NCBI RefSeq assembly: GCF_900090315.1
Contig: NZ_FMHZ01000002.1
Location: 5,550,501 to 5,614,500 of the forward strand
Origin: Micromonospora citrea
GTDB lineage: Bacteria; Actinomycetota; Actinomycetes; Mycobacteriales; Micromonosporaceae
Direction: 5' to 3'
Length of the DNA stretch: 64,000 nt
Positions 30,315 to 43,325 of this stretch are shown here, one piece after another. Within the stretch, counting starts at the first letter, position 1. The number at the start of each line of letters is the position of its first letter. The translations under genes and the position numbers were made by a program. The notes beneath the pieces were generated by a model. The model did no database searches and was not told where the DNA came from. It was given only the letters and a program-made list of their open reading frames with translations.

Positions 30315-30434
30315 CGCTGCGGGCAGGCTTCGGAGCGGGGCCGGTCACCCGACGGCGGGCCCTCGCCCGAGGGGCCCGGCGAACCCGTCGGGGCCACCGC
30401 CCCCGCCGAATGGCGACCGCCGGCGGAGGAGATC

Positions 30435-30470
30435 CGACGGGCCGACCCCCGCGAGGGGGCCGGCCCGTCG
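30435..30470. terminator. Bidirectional terminator
   Basis: Arms CGACGGGCCG (30435-30444) and CGGCCCGTCG (30461-30470), with inner CCCCC/GGGGG and a GCGA tetraloop, separated by one A/C mismatch. It lies six bases from the recQ stop and downstream of the convergent glycosyltransferase gene. Confidence 0.9.
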
Positions 30471-30475
30471 TCGTC

Positions 30476-32317
30476 TCACCCCTCGGCGAGCACGGCGAGG
30501 ATGCCCTCGCCGTACTTGGCCAGCTTGTTCTCGCCGACGCCGCTGACCCGGGACAGCTCCGCCAGCGAGGCGGGCGCGTCGGTGGCGATCTGCCGCAGCG
30601 TGGCGTCGTGGAAGATCACGTACGCCGGGACGCCCTGCTCCTTGGCGGTGGCCGCCCGCCAGGCGCGCAGCCGCTCGAAGACCGCCGTCGCCGCCGGGGA
30701 CAGCTCGGCGACGACGGTGGCCGCGCCGCGCGGCTTGGCGGCCCGGGACGAGGCGACCTTCTCCGGCTCGCGACGCATCATCACCGTGCGGCGGCGGCCC
30801 AGCACCTCCGCGCTGGCCTCGGTGAGCGTCAGCGTGCCGTAGTCGCCCTCCACGGCCAGCAGTCCTTCCGCCAGCAGTTGGCGCACCACGCCGCGCCACT
30901 CGGCCTCGCGCAGCTCGCCGCCGATGCCGAACACGGTCAGCGAGTCGTGGCCGTACTGGCTGACCTTGTCGGTCGCGCGGCCGAGCAGGATGTCGATGCA
31001 GTGCCCCGCGCCGAAGCGCTGGTTGCGTTCCCGGTCGAGCCGGAAGACCGTGGAGAGCAGCTTCTGCGCCGCCACCGTGCCGTCCCACGACTCCGGCGGC
31101 TCCAGGCAGGTGTCGCAGTTGCCGCAGGCGGCCGTGGCCTGCTCGCCGAAGTAGTCGAGCAGTTGGGTGCGGCGGCACCGGACCGTCTCGCAGAGCGCCA
31201 GCATCGCGTCGAGGTGGGCGGCGAGGTTGCGCCGGTGGGCGAGGTCGCCCTCCGAGGTCTCGATCATCTTGCGCTGCTGCACCACGTCCTGCAGCCCGTA
31301 CGCCAGCCAGGCGGTCGACGGCAGACCGTCGCGCCCGGCCCGGCCGGTCTCCTGGTAGTAGCCCTCGACGGACTTGGGCAGGTCGAGGTGGGCGACGAAG
31401 CGGACGTCGGGCTTGTCGATGCCCATCCCGAAGGCGATGGTGGCCACCATCACCAGGCCCTCCTCGCGCAGGAAGCGCTGCTGGTTGCGGGCGCGGGTGC
31501 CCGCGTCCAGCCCGGCGTGGTAGGGCAGCGCGGCGATGCCGTTGGCGGTGAGGAACTCGGCCGTCTTCTCCACCGAGGCGCGGGACAGGCAGTAGACGAT
31601 GCCCGCGTCGCCGGGGTGCTCGTCGCGCAGCAGGCCGAGCAGCTGCTTGCGCGGCTCACGCTTGGGCACGATGCGGTACTGGATGTTGGGCCGGTCGAAG
31701 CTGGCCACGAAGTGCCGGGCGTCGGTGAGCTTGAGCCGGGTGGCGATCTCGGCGCGGGTCGCGCTGGTCGCGGTGGCGGTCAGCGCGATGCGGGGCACGT
31801 CGGGCCAGCGTTCGTGCAGCATCGACAGGGCCAGGTAGTCGGGGCGGAAGTCGTGCCCCCACTGCGACACGCAGTGCGCCTCGTCGATGGCGAACAGGGC
31901 GATCCTGCCCCGGTCCAGCAGTTGCTGCACGCCGCGGGTGCCCAGCGCCTCCGGGGCGAGGTAGAGCAGGTCCAGCTCGCCGCCGACGAACGCCCGCTCC
32001 ACCGCCCGGCGGGCGTCGAGATCCTGCGTCGAGTTGAGGAAGCCGGCCCGCACGCCGACCGCCGTCAGCGCGTCGACCTGGTCCTGCATCAGCGCGATCA
32101 GCGGCGAGACCACCACCGCCACGCCGTCGCGCACCAGCGCCGGGATCTGGTAGCACAGCGACTTGCCGCCGCCGGTCGGCATCAGGACCAGCGCGTCACC
32201 GCCGGCCACCACGTGGTCGATCACCTCCTGCTGGAAGCCGCGGAAGGCGTCGTAGCCGAACACCCGGCGCAGCACCTCCAGGGCGTCGGAGGCGCGCAGG
32301 TCGGTGGGGGATGCCAT
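30476..32317 (-). CDS. recQ: ATP-dependent DNA helicase RecQ
   Basis: A 613-residue 3'-5' helicase. Walker A is MPTGGGKSL (about 46-54), the Walker B box is DEAH, and motif VI is [10 protein letters not shown]. The RecQ-C-terminal zinc site is visible ([12 protein letters not shown] then CGNCDTC, about 380-405) and an HRDC domain closes the protein (about 530-610). It restarts forks and processes recombination intermediates. The ATG at 32317 has no ribosome binding site but a TAGAAT box six bases upstream, so the mRNA is probably leaderless. Confidence 0.96.
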   Translation of the reverse strand: MASPTDLRASDALEVLRRVFGYDAFRGFQQEVIDHVVAGGDALVLMPTGGGKSLCYQIPALVRDGVAVVVSPLIALMQDQVDALTAVGVRAGFLNSTQDLDARRAVERAFVGGELDLLYLAPEALGTRGVQQLLDRGRIALFAIDEAHCVSQWGHDFRPDYLALSMLHERWPDVPRIALTATATSATRAEIATRLKLTDARHFVASFDRPNIQYRIVPKREPRKQLLGLLRDEHPGDAGIVYCLSRASVEKTAEFLTANGIAALPYHAGLDAGTRARNQQRFLREEGLVMVATIAFGMGIDKPDVRFVAHLDLPKSVEGYYQETGRAGRDGLPSTAWLAYGLQDVVQQRKMIETSEGDLAHRRNLAAHLDAMLALCETVRCRRTQLLDYFGEQATAACGNCDTCLEPPESWDGTVAAQKLLSTVFRLDRERNQRFGAGHCIDILLGRATDKVSQYGHDSLTVFGIGGELREAEWRGVVRQLLAEGLLAVEGDYGTLTLTEASAEVLGRRRTVMMRREPEKVASSRAAKPRGAATVVAELSPAATAVFERLRAWRAATAKEQGVPAYVIFHDATLRQIATDAPASLAELSRVSGVGENKLAKYGEGILAVLAEG

Positions 32318-32323
32318 CCCGGG

Positions 32324-32329
32324 ATTCTA
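32324..32329 (-). promoter_or_regulatory. -10 box of a leaderless promoter for recQ
   Basis: TAGAAT on the minus strand followed by exactly six bases and the ATG at 32317, the spacing at which transcription starts on the A of the start codon. Confidence 0.65.
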
Positions 32330-32376
32330 CGAACCGCCCCCGACACCGGTCGGCCCGCGCCGCCCGGGCGCGCCGG

Positions 32377-32574
32377 GTCGCGGGCCGCGGGTGGGGTCGG
32401 CGACCCGTCGGCGGCGTCGCGTCGATCCACCGGGCCGCGCCGGTCGCGGGCCGCGGGTGGGGTCGGCGATCCGTCGGCGGCGTCGCGTCGATCCACCGGG
32501 CCGCGCCGGTCGCGGGCCGCGGGTGGGGTCGGCGACCCGTCGGCGGCGTCGCGTCGGCCCGCCGGGCCGCGCCG
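32377..32574. repeat. Three tandem copies of a 66-bp unit
   Basis: Copies start at 32377, 32443 and 32509. Copies 1 and 2 differ at one base; copy 3 differs at about four, all in its last third. A degenerate part-copy of the unit's end precedes the array. Because 66 is divisible by three, all frames stay open and give 22-residue protein repeats, but no start signal supports a gene. It lies in the 362-base space between the divergent recQ and rapZ genes, upstream of the likely rapZ -10 box TAGAGT near 32612. Confidence 0.9.
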
Positions 32575-32679
32575 GCCACGGGCGTACGCCGGCCGGCCGG
32601 GGACGGCGGGATAGAGTCGCTGATTGACCACACGCGGCCCGGGGTGCCGGCCGCGTGCGCCACGGCTGGGGGGTAGTGG

Positions 32680-33606
32680 GTGAGCGAGGCGCGTACGGCC
32701 GAGGATCGGGGCGCGACGGTGGCCGGGCAGTCGGGCCCGGCGGAGTCGGACACCACCCTGGTGGTGGTCACCGGCCTCTCCGGCGGTGGTCGCAGCACGG
32801 TGGCCCGGGCGCTGGAGAACGTCGGCTTCTACGTGGTGGACAACCTGCCCCAGGCGCTGATGCTCGACATGGCCGAGCTGGCGTTCAAGGCCGGCGGTGC
32901 GGCCCGTCGCACGGCGATGGTGCTGGACGTGCGCTCCCGCGCCTTCTCCACCGACCTGGCCGGGGCGATCCGGGAGCTGAAGGAGCGCGGTTTCTCGCCC
33001 CGGGTGGTCTTCGTCGACGCCGACGACGAGGTGCTGATCCGGCGCTTCGAGAGCGTCCGGCGGTCGCACCCGTTGCAGGGCGACGGGCGGCTCGCCGACG
33101 GCATCGCGGTCGAGCGCGGCCTGCTGGAGGAGGCCCGCGACCAGGCCGACGTGATCATCGACACCAGCCACCTGAACGTCAACCAGCTCCGCCGCCGCAT
33201 CGAGGAGCTGTTCGGCGGCGAGGACGCCCGCCGGCTGCGGGTCACCGTGCTCTCCTTCGGCTTCAAGTACGGGCTGCCGCCGGACGCCGACTTCGTGCTC
33301 GACGCCCGTTTCCTGCCCAACCCGTACTGGGTGCCCGAGCTGCGAGAGCACACCGGCCGGGAGGAGGCGGTCAGCTCGTACGTGCTGGGGCAGGAGGGCG
33401 CGGACGCCTTCGTCGACTCCTACGCCGACCTGGTCAACGCCACCACCGCAGGCTTCGAGCGGGAGGGCAAGCGCTACCTGACCGTCGCCGTCGGCTGCAC
33501 CGGCGGCAAGCACCGCAGCGTGGCCATCGCCGAGGAGCTGTCGGCCCGGCTGCGCCAGTCCGGCCTGGCGGCCAACGCCCAGCACCGCGACCTGGGGCGC
33601 GAATGA
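32680..33606 (+). CDS. rapZ: RNase adapter / nucleotide-binding protein RapZ (YvcJ)
   Basis: A 308-residue P-loop protein. The Walker A loop reads GLSGGGRST (about 32-40) with Arg in place of Lys, as common in actinobacterial members, and NVGFYVVDNLP follows. The C-terminal domain has the conserved GCTGGKHRSV segment that in E. coli binds GlcN6P. In E. coli RapZ directs RNase E to GlmZ; in actinobacteria the role is unclear but links to cell-wall sugar supply. The GTG at 32680 follows GGGGGG. It is the first gene of the rapZ-yvcK-whiA group. Confidence 0.93.
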   Translation: MSEARTAEDRGATVAGQSGPAESDTTLVVVTGLSGGGRSTVARALENVGFYVVDNLPQALMLDMAELAFKAGGAARRTAMVLDVRSRAFSTDLAGAIRELKERGFSPRVVFVDADDEVLIRRFESVRRSHPLQGDGRLADGIAVERGLLEEARDQADVIIDTSHLNVNQLRRRIEELFGGEDARRLRVTVLSFGFKYGLPPDADFVLDARFLPNPYWVPELREHTGREEAVSSYVLGQEGADAFVDSYADLVNATTAGFEREGKRYLTVAVGCTGGKHRSVAIAEELSARLRQSGLAANAQHRDLGRE

Positions 33607-34604
33607 CGGCGACGCGGGTGGTCGCCTTCGGCGGCGGGCACGGCCTGTCCGCCTCGCTGCGCGCGTTGCGTCGCTGCGCCCCCGAGCTGGACCTGGACAT
33701 CACGGCGGTGGTGACCGTCGGCGACGACGGTGGCTCCAGCGGCCGGCTGCGCGCCGAGCGGGGCGGCCTGCCCCCGGGCGACCTGCGGCAGGCGCTGGTC
33801 GCGCTGGCGGGGGACCATCCGGCGACCCGGCGCAGCGCCGGGCTGTTCCAGCACCGCTTCGCCGAGGTGCCGCCGTCGTACGCCGGCGGGGCGCCTCCCA
33901 CCGGCGGCTCGGCGGACGGGCTGGCCGGGCACGCGGTGGGCAACCTCGTGCTCTGCGGGCTGATGGAGCTGCTCGGCGACCCGGTGGCCGCCCTGGAGCA
34001 CGCCGGCGCGATGCTCGGCGCGGTGGGCCGGGTGCTGCCGATGTCCTGCGAGCCGGTGGGCATCGAGGCGCGGGTGCGTGGCGCCGACCCGAGCCGGCCC
34101 GACGAGGTGCGTACGTTGAGCGGCCAGCACCAGGTCGCGGTGACCACGGGCCGGGTGGAGTCGCTGCGGCTCACGCCGACCGCCCCGCGGGCGTGCCCGC
34201 AGGCGGTCGCGGCGATCGGCGCGGCGGAGTGGCTGATCTTCGGGCCGGGCAGCTGGTACACCAGCGTGCTGCCGCACCTGCTGGTGCCGGAGCTGGCCGC
34301 CGCGATCGTCGCCAGCCCGGCGCGGCGGCTGGTCACCCTGAACCTCGCGGCGGAGAAGGAGACGCTCGGGCTCTCGTTGGCCGACCACCTGGCCGCCCTG
34401 AGCTGGTACCTGCCGGAGCTGAAGGTCGACCATGTGGTCGCCGATTCCAAGGCGGTGGGTGACCCCGAACCGGTCGGACGTGCGGCAGAATCGCTGGGTG
34501 CCCGCCTGGTCCTCGCTCCCGTCGCGGTCACCGACGGCACTCCCCGTCATGATCCGGCCGCCCTGGGCGCCGCACTGGTGCCTGTCCTGGGCGCCGATCG
34601 TTAG
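33603..34604 (+). CDS. yvcK: Gluconeogenesis factor YvcK (CofD-like)
   Basis: A 333-residue CofD-like Rossmann protein. FGGGHGLSASLRAL (about 9-22) and VTVGDDGGSSGRLR (about 39-52) are the family's signature loops, and GPGSWYTSVLPHLL lies near 217. In other bacteria YvcK binds UDP-GlcNAc and steers carbon towards peptidoglycan on gluconeogenic growth. The ATG overlaps the rapZ stop codon (ATGA), so translation is coupled. Its place just ahead of whiA and gap is highly conserved in Gram-positive bacteria. Confidence 0.94.
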   Translation: MTATRVVAFGGGHGLSASLRALRRCAPELDLDITAVVTVGDDGGSSGRLRAERGGLPPGDLRQALVALAGDHPATRRSAGLFQHRFAEVPPSYAGGAPPTGGSADGLAGHAVGNLVLCGLMELLGDPVAALEHAGAMLGAVGRVLPMSCEPVGIEARVRGADPSRPDEVRTLSGQHQVAVTTGRVESLRLTPTAPRACPQAVAAIGAAEWLIFGPGSWYTSVLPHLLVPELAAAIVASPARRLVTLNLAAEKETLGLSLADHLAALSWYLPELKVDHVVADSKAVGDPEPVGRAAESLGARLVLAPVAVTDGTPRHDPAALGAALVPVLGADR

Positions 34605-34658
34605 ACACGTACGTAATCTCCGGCGACACGCCGGAACAGGTCCGTGAGGGGACGCACA

Positions 34659-38104
<3,446 letters not shown>

Positions 38105-38105
<1 letters not shown>

Positions 38106-38896
38106 TGGCGAGCGCCACCCGCCGGCCGCTGATGGCCGGCAACTGGAAGATGAACCTCAACCACCTCGAGGCCAACCTGCTGGTGCAGAAGCTGGCGGCC
38201 AGCCTCACCGAGAAGCAGCTCACCGACGTGGAGACGGTGGTCCTGCCGCCGTTCACCGACCTGCGTACGGTGCAGACCGCCGTCGACGGCGACAAGCTGC
38301 TCATCGGCTACGGCGCGCAGGACCTCTCGCCGCACGCGTCGGGGGCCTACACCGGTGACATCTCCGGCCCGATGCTGGCCAAGCTGGGCTGCACCTACGT
38401 CGTGGTCGGGCACTCCGAGCGGCGGGCCTACCACCACGAGGACGACTCGGTCGTCAACGCCAAGGTGCAGGCGGCGCTGACCCACGGGCTCACCCCGATC
38501 CTCTGCGTGGGGGAGGGGCTCGACATCCGGGACCAGGGCACCCACGTGGCGCACTGCAGCGATCAGCTCGACGGCGCCCTGAAGGGGCTCACCGCCGAGC
38601 AGGTGGCGAAGGTCGTGGTGGCCTACGAGCCGGTCTGGGCCATCGGCACGGGCAAGACGGCCACCCCGGAGGACGCGCAGGAGGTGTGCGAGGCGGTCCG
38701 TCAGCGGCTGGCCGAGTCCTTCGGCCAGGACACCGCCGACAAGGTCCGGGTCCTCTACGGCGGCTCGGTCAAGTCCTCGAACGTCGCGGCGATCATGGCC
38801 AAGCCGGACGTCGACGGGGCGTTGGTCGGCGGCGCGAGCCTGGACGCCGAGGAGTTCGCGAAGATCTGCCGGTTCCCGGAGCACATCGCCCGCTGA
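38105..38896 (+). CDS. tpiA: Triosephosphate isomerase
   Basis: A 263-residue TIM-barrel enzyme. AGNWKMN (about 11-17) holds the catalytic Lys, VVGHSERR the electrophilic His, and [17 protein letters not shown] the catalytic Glu and flexible loop 6. The final YGGSVKSSN loop binds phosphate. The ATG shares its A with the pgk stop codon (TGATG). It ends the glycolytic operon; secG follows after 95 bases with its own likely promoter. Confidence 0.97.
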
Positions 38897-38991
38897 TCGC
38901 TCGCTATCCTTGACTCCGCCCGTCCGTCGGTCGGTGCCACCGTGCCCGATCTGCCCGGGCGAGGATCGTAACGAGAGGACTGACCCCAGCC

Positions 38992-39255
38992 ATGCCGATC
39001 TGGTTCGCATACACGTTGATCGTGTTGCTGGTCATCACGAGCATCCTGCTGACCATGCTGATCCTGCTGCACCGCGGTAAGGGCGGCGGGTTGTCGAGCA
39101 TGTTCGGTGGCGGCGTCAGCTCCAGCCTCGCCGGCTCGTCGGTGGCGGAGAAGAACCTGGACCGCTACACCGTCCTGGTGGGCATCGTCTGGTTCGCCTG
39201 CATCGTCGGGCTCGGGCTCTGGCTGCGCCTCCAGACGGCCAGCGGCGTCGTCTGA
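38992..39255 (+). CDS. secG: Preprotein translocase subunit SecG
   Basis: An 87-residue membrane protein with two hydrophobic helices (about 5-24 and 58-76) joined by the typical Gly/Ser-rich loop HRGKGGGLSSMFGGG. It assists SecYE-dependent export. GAGAGGA lies about 14 bases before the ATG at 38992. A TATCCT box near 38905 may drive it, though read-through from tpiA is also possible; the tpiA-secG order is widely conserved in actinobacteria. Confidence 0.95.
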   Translation: MPIWFAYTLIVLLVITSILLTMLILLHRGKGGGLSSMFGGGVSSSLAGSSVAEKNLDRYTVLVGIVWFACIVGLGLWLRLQTASGVV

Positions 39256-39275
39256 GCGCCGTCAAGTCGTACAAT

Positions 39276-39310
39276 CTGCGCGCGGTCCGTCACTGACGGG
39301 CCGCGCGCAG
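39276..39310 (+). terminator. Hairpin between secG and rbpA
   Basis: A 16-bp stem (39276-39291 with 39295-39310, arm starting CTGCGCGCGG) with one G-U pair and an ACT loop. It ends the secG transcript. A good -10 box, TACAAT (39270-39275), abuts its left edge, so if that promoter is used for rbpA the hairpin would be at the very 5' end of the rbpA mRNA. Confidence 0.8.
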
Positions 39311-39387
39311 TCCGTTTCACCCGCTGCACCGCGTCGCCCGCCGCCCCCTCCGCGGCGGTACCCCTCCGACGACAGGAGCGAGCAGCC

Positions 39388-39738
39388 GTGCCGAGTGGCA
39401 ACGTCATCCGGGGCACCCGCGTCGGGTCCGCCCGCGAGCGTCACGCCGAGCGCTACCAGCCGGCCCCGTGCCGGGCGGTCACCTACTGGTGTCGCAACGA
39501 CCACCGCACCGAGATCCGGATCGCCGCGGAGGCCGAGGCCCCGCAGGTGTGGGACTGCCCGCGCTGCGGCCTGCCCGCCGGCCAGGACGCGGGGAACCCG
39601 CCGGGACGGGCCCGGCTGGAGCCCTACAAGACCCACCTGGCGTACGTGAAGGAGCGGCGCACCGCCGAGGAGGGCGCGGCCATCCTCGCCGAGGCCCTCG
39701 CCGACCTGCGCCGCCGCCGGGGCCGCCCGCCGGTGTGA
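39388..39738 (+). CDS. rbpA: RNA polymerase-binding protein RbpA
   Basis: A 116-residue actinobacteria-specific transcription factor that stabilises RNA polymerase bound to the principal sigma factor and helps open promoters. The N-terminal MPSGNVIRGTRVGS, the zinc-binding core with CRNDH and WDCPRCG, and the C-terminal sigma-interaction region (GRARLEPYKTHLAYVKERR, about 71-89) are all present. GTG 39388 lies after AGGAG. Expression may be tuned by the promoter and hairpin just upstream. Confidence 0.95.
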   Translation: MPSGNVIRGTRVGSARERHAERYQPAPCRAVTYWCRNDHRTEIRIAAEAEAPQVWDCPRCGLPAGQDAGNPPGRARLEPYKTHLAYVKERRTAEEGAAILAEALADLRRRRGRPPV

Positions 39739-39754
39739 GGAGGGGCGCCTCGTC

Positions 39755-39805
39755 GGGCCCGTCCCCGCGTGCGAGGACGGGCCCCTCCTGGACGCACGGC
39801 GTCCA
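39755..39805. terminator. Double hairpin between convergent rbpA and pgl
   Basis: A 10-bp stem GGGCCCGTCC/GGACGGGCCC (39755-39764 with 39775-39784) is followed by a 7-bp stem TGGACGC/GCGTCCA (39789-39795 with 39799-39805). The second is further bracketed by GGGGCCCCTC-like sequence. Either can serve one of the two convergent transcripts. Confidence 0.8.
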
Positions 39806-39824
39806 CGAGGGGCCCCTCACCCGG

Positions 39825-40595
39825 TCAGCGCAGGCTGCGCAGGCGGGCCGGCACGTCGGCGGCCGCAGCCCGGTCCAGCAGCCAGAGGGTGCGCCCCGTG
39901 CCCTGCACCCCGGCCGCCGGCAGCTGCACCGGCCCCGCCCCGGCCAGCGCCATGCCGACGGCCCGGGACTTGTCGGCGCCGCTGGCGACCAGCCAGACCT
40001 CCTCGGCGGTGTTGATCGCCGGGAGGGTCAGGGTGGTCCGCACCGGCGGAGGCTTCGGGCTGCCCCGGACGGCGCTGACCGGCCGGTTGTCGTGGTGCAC
40101 GGGGTGCTCCGGGAACACCGACGCCACGTGCCCGTCCTCGCCGACGCCCAGCATCAGCACGTCGAAGTGGGGGAGGGCGGCGTGGCCGGGGCGTGCCGCG
40201 CGGGCGAGTTCCTCGGCGTACCGGGCGGCCGCCTCCTCCGGGTCGGGGCCGGCCGGACCGTCGGAGGCCGGCATCGGGTGGACCCGGGCCGGGTCCAGCG
40301 GGACCGCGTCCAGCAGGGCCGCCCGGGCCTGCGTCTCGTTGCGGTCCGGGTCGCCGGCGGGCAGGAACCGCTCGTCGCCCCACCAGACGTCCACCCGGGA
40401 CCAGTCCACCGCGTCCCGCGCCGGCAGCGCCGCCACCGCCCGGTGGACCGCCGCGGCGATCCGCCCGCCGGTCAGCACGACCGACGCCTGGCCCCGTTCG
40501 GCCTGCGCGTCGAGCAGCTTCACCACCAGCCGGGCAGCGACAGCCTGCGCCAGCAGGTCGGCGTCGGCGTGGACGGCGACACTCGCCTCACTCAT
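39825..40595 (-). CDS. pgl: 6-Phosphogluconolactonase
   Basis: A 256-residue NagB/RpiA-fold hydrolase that opens 6-phosphogluconolactone, the product of Zwf. The VDVWWGDERFLP segment (about 69-80), GVGEDGHVASVFP (about 148-160) with the catalytic His, and the late RTTLTLP segment match the DevB-type family. AGGGA precedes the ATG at 40595. It is the last gene of the minus-strand pentose phosphate group, 69 bases after opcA. Confidence 0.95.
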   Translation of the reverse strand: MSEASVAVHADADLLAQAVAARLVVKLLDAQAERGQASVVLTGGRIAAAVHRAVAALPARDAVDWSRVDVWWGDERFLPAGDPDRNETQARAALLDAVPLDPARVHPMPASDGPAGPDPEEAAARYAEELARAARPGHAALPHFDVLMLGVGEDGHVASVFPEHPVHHDNRPVSAVRGSPKPPPVRTTLTLPAINTAEEVWLVASGADKSRAVGMALAGAGPVQLPAAGVQGTGRTLWLLDRAAAADVPARLRSLR

Positions 40596-40664
40596 TCCCT
40601 GTGCCTTCGTTTCTCCGGCCGCCGCGCGGTCGGTGTTTCGCTCGTGCGCCCGGCAGTCGGGCGC

Positions 40665-41681
40665 TCAGTGCTCGGCGCTCGTTCCCGCGTGCGCGGTCAC
40701 CCCCGCCTCGGCCCGCTGGGCGGTGGCCGGGTCCTTCCAGACGTGCACCCGCTGCGCCGGCCGCTGATCCAGGCCGCTCAGGCCCGCCGCCGCGCCGAGC
40801 GCCTCCGCGTACACCTGGTCGGCGTCGAGGCGGCGAAGCTCCTCGGCCAGTTCGTCGCCGAGGGGCCGGCGGACGAGCGGCAGCTGCCGGTCGTCCTGGC
40901 CGGTACGCCGGAACGTCGCCACGCTGTCCTCCCGGGTGAGGGTCAGCTCGTCGCCGTTGGCGCAGCGCAGCTGCACCTCCCGCATCCGGGGGAACTCGTC
41001 GGTGCGCTGCCACACCGGCTCGATGCCGAGGCGGGCGGCCAGCCAGCCCCGCATCAGCGCCGCCGTGGGGTCGGAGGCCGGGGCGACCACCGTCGCCTCG
41101 GTCACCCGGGCCTGGGTGGTGTCGAACGCCCCGGCCACCAGGGTGCGCCACGGGGTGATCCGGGTCCACGCCAGGTCGGTGTCGCCCGGGGCGTAGTCCC
41201 GGGCCCGCTGGCGCAGCGCCTCGATCGGGTCGGCGGCCTGCGCGGAGTCGGTGATCCGCCGGTCGGCCACCACGCCGAGGAAGTCCGTGGCGATCTCGGC
41301 CGGCGGCTCACCGTGCCACCACGTCACGACCGGCACGTCGGGCACCAGCAGCGGCATCACCACCGACTCGGCGTGCAGGGCCAACCGCCCGTACATCCGG
41401 GTGACGACAGCCTCGCACGGGCCGAGGCGACCGCCGACGACGATCTCCGCGTCCAGCCGGTTGCGTTCCCGCTCGACGTCGGCGCGGACCACCACCACCA
41501 GCCGGCAGGGGTGGGCGGCGGCCGCTATGGTCGCCGCCGCCTCCGCCTCGCGGACCCGCTTCTCGTCCACCACCACGATCAGGGTGAGCGCCATGCCGCT
41601 GGCCACCCCGCCGGCGCTGCGCCGCTCGGCGGCGAGCGCCTTGACCACCTCGTTGCCGGTGGTGTCCCACAGGCCGATCAC
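40665..41681 (-). CDS. opcA: Glucose-6-phosphate dehydrogenase assembly protein OpcA
   Basis: A 338-residue protein that activates or assembles Zwf in cyanobacteria and actinobacteria. The N-terminal LWDTTGNEVVKALAAERR (about 4-21), the central PLLVPDVPVVTWWHGEPP and the C-terminal part with LTREDSVATFRR are typical of the family. It has no catalytic site of its own. AGGAGG lies before the start at 41681. The zwf-opcA-pgl order is the usual actinobacterial one; here it is 91 bases after zwf. Confidence 0.93.
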   Translation of the reverse strand: MIGLWDTTGNEVVKALAAERRSAGGVASGMALTLIVVVDEKRVREAEAAATIAAAAHPCRLVVVVRADVERERNRLDAEIVVGGRLGPCEAVVTRMYGRLALHAESVVMPLLVPDVPVVTWWHGEPPAEIATDFLGVVADRRITDSAQAADPIEALRQRARDYAPGDTDLAWTRITPWRTLVAGAFDTTQARVTEATVVAPASDPTAALMRGWLAARLGIEPVWQRTDEFPRMREVQLRCANGDELTLTREDSVATFRRTGQDDRQLPLVRRPLGDELAEELRRLDADQVYAEALGAAAGLSGLDQRPAQRVHVWKDPATAQRAEAGVTAHAGTSAEH

Positions 41682-41772
41682 TGGAGCCTCCTGGTTGACT
41701 CGCTGGGCATGCTCACCGCGCCTGCCTTCGTCTGCGACTGCGGGGCTCGCAGAACCGGCTCACTCCTCGCGC

Positions 41773-43287
41773 TCACGCTCGCCGCCACGCCCGGCCCTCG
41801 CGGGCCAGCATCTCGTCGGCGGCCCGGGGGCCCCACTCGCCGGCCCGGTACGGCTCCGGCCTGGTGCCCGCCCACGCGTGCTCCAGCGGATCCACCACCT
41901 GCCAGCTCTGCTCGACCTCGGCGGCGTCCGGGAACAGGGTGCGGTCGCCGATGAGCACGTCAAGCACGAGCCGCTCGTACGCCTCGGGGCTGGACTCGGT
42001 GAACGCCTCGCCGTACTGGAAGTCCATCGCGATGTCGCGGACCTCCATGGTGGTGCCGGGCACCTTGGAGCCGAACTTCAGCACCACCCCCTCGTCCGGC
42101 TGCACCCGGATGACGAGCTGGTTGTTGCCCAGCGACTCCATGTCGGCGGCGTTGAACGGCAGGTGCGGCGCCTTCTTGAACATGATGGCGACCTCGGTGA
42201 CCCGGCGCGGCAGCCGCTTGCCGGCCCGGATGTAGAACGGCACCTCCGCCCAGCGGCGGTTCTGGATGCCGAGCCGGACCGCCACGTACGTCTCGGTGGT
42301 CGAGTCCGCCGGGACGCCCTCCTCCTCCAGGTAGCCGACGGCGCGCTGGCCGCCCACCCAGCCGGGCAGGTACTGGCCGCGGACGGTGCCCTCCGCGATG
42401 TCCTTCGGCAGGGTGATCGCCCGGAGCACCTTGAGCTTCTCGGTGCGGATCTCGTCCGCGTCGAAGCTCGTCGGCTCCTCCATCGCCACCAGCGCCAGCA
42501 ACTGGAGCAGGTGGTTCTGGAGCACGTCGCGGGCCGCGCCGGCCGAGTCGTAGAAGCCGGCGCGGGTGCCGATGCCGACGTCCTCGGCCATGGTGATCTG
42601 CACCGAGTCGACGTACTTGGAGTTCCACAGCGGCTCGAACAGGTTGTTGGCGAACCGCAGGGCGAGGATGTTCTGGACCGTCTCCTTGCCCAGGTAGTGG
42701 TCGATGCGGAAGACGTCCTTGCGGGTGAAGACGTCGTCGACCAGGTCGTTGAGCGCCTTCGCCGAGGGCAGGTCGTGCCCGAACGGCTTCTCCACCACCA
42801 CCCGACGCCAGCCGCCGGACTTGGCGTTGTCGGCCATTCCGGTGCGCGCCAGCTGCTTGAGCACCACGGGGAACGCCGCCGGGGGGATGGAGAAGTAGAA
42901 GGCGGCGTTGCCCGGGATGCCGTGGGTCTGGCGCAGCTCGTCGAGGGTGGTGGCGAGCTGGTCGAACGCGGCGTCGTCGTCGAACGAGCCACCGACGAAC
43001 TTGATGTTGCCGACCAGCCGCGCCCACACCTCCTCCCGCCAGGGGGTGCGGGCATGCTTCTTGGCGGCCTCGTGGGCCAGCGACTCGAAGTCGCCGTCGC
43101 CCCAGTCGCGGCGGGCGAAGCCGAGCACGACGAAGCCCGGGGGCAGCAGCCCCCGGTTCGCCAGGTCGTACACCGCCGGCAGGAGCTTCTTGCGGGCCAG
43201 GTCGCCGGTGACGCCGAAGATCACCAGGGCGCACGACTCCGGAATCCTGGGCAGCCGGCGGTCCTGCGGGTCGCGCAGCGGGTTCAC
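41773..43287 (-). CDS. zwf: Glucose-6-phosphate 1-dehydrogenase
   Basis: A 504-residue NADP-dependent enzyme that begins the oxidative pentose phosphate pathway. [13 protein letters not shown] (about 23-35) binds the nucleotide, [10 protein letters not shown] and RIDHYLGKE carry the catalytic His and Lys. The GTG at 43287 was chosen because AGGAGG lies just four bases upstream and it gives the common [16 protein letters not shown] start; ATG 43323, two bases past the pgi stop, would add 12 residues. Confidence 0.95.
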   Translation of the reverse strand: MNPLRDPQDRRLPRIPESCALVIFGVTGDLARKKLLPAVYDLANRGLLPPGFVVLGFARRDWGDGDFESLAHEAAKKHARTPWREEVWARLVGNIKFVGGSFDDDAAFDQLATTLDELRQTHGIPGNAAFYFSIPPAAFPVVLKQLARTGMADNAKSGGWRRVVVEKPFGHDLPSAKALNDLVDDVFTRKDVFRIDHYLGKETVQNILALRFANNLFEPLWNSKYVDSVQITMAEDVGIGTRAGFYDSAGAARDVLQNHLLQLLALVAMEEPTSFDADEIRTEKLKVLRAITLPKDIAEGTVRGQYLPGWVGGQRAVGYLEEEGVPADSTTETYVAVRLGIQNRRWAEVPFYIRAGKRLPRRVTEVAIMFKKAPHLPFNAADMESLGNNQLVIRVQPDEGVVLKFGSKVPGTTMEVRDIAMDFQYGEAFTESSPEAYERLVLDVLIGDRTLFPDAAEVEQSWQVVDPLEHAWAGTRPEPYRAGEWGPRAADEMLAREGRAWRRA

Positions 43288-43325
43288 GCCGCCTCCTCGC
43301 TCCGCGTCGTCCACGGTCCTCATCG

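Noticed and set aside
32304..32676. Repeat protein encoded by the 66-bp array (22-residue repeats)
   Set aside because: Open frames follow automatically from a 66-bp unit without stops in very GC-rich DNA; no ribosome site or conserved start.
32770..32800. RapZ Walker A with Arg instead of Lys (GGGRST) as a defect
   Set aside because: Arg at this place is usual for actinobacterial RapZ proteins as far as I know, so it is not a special feature here.
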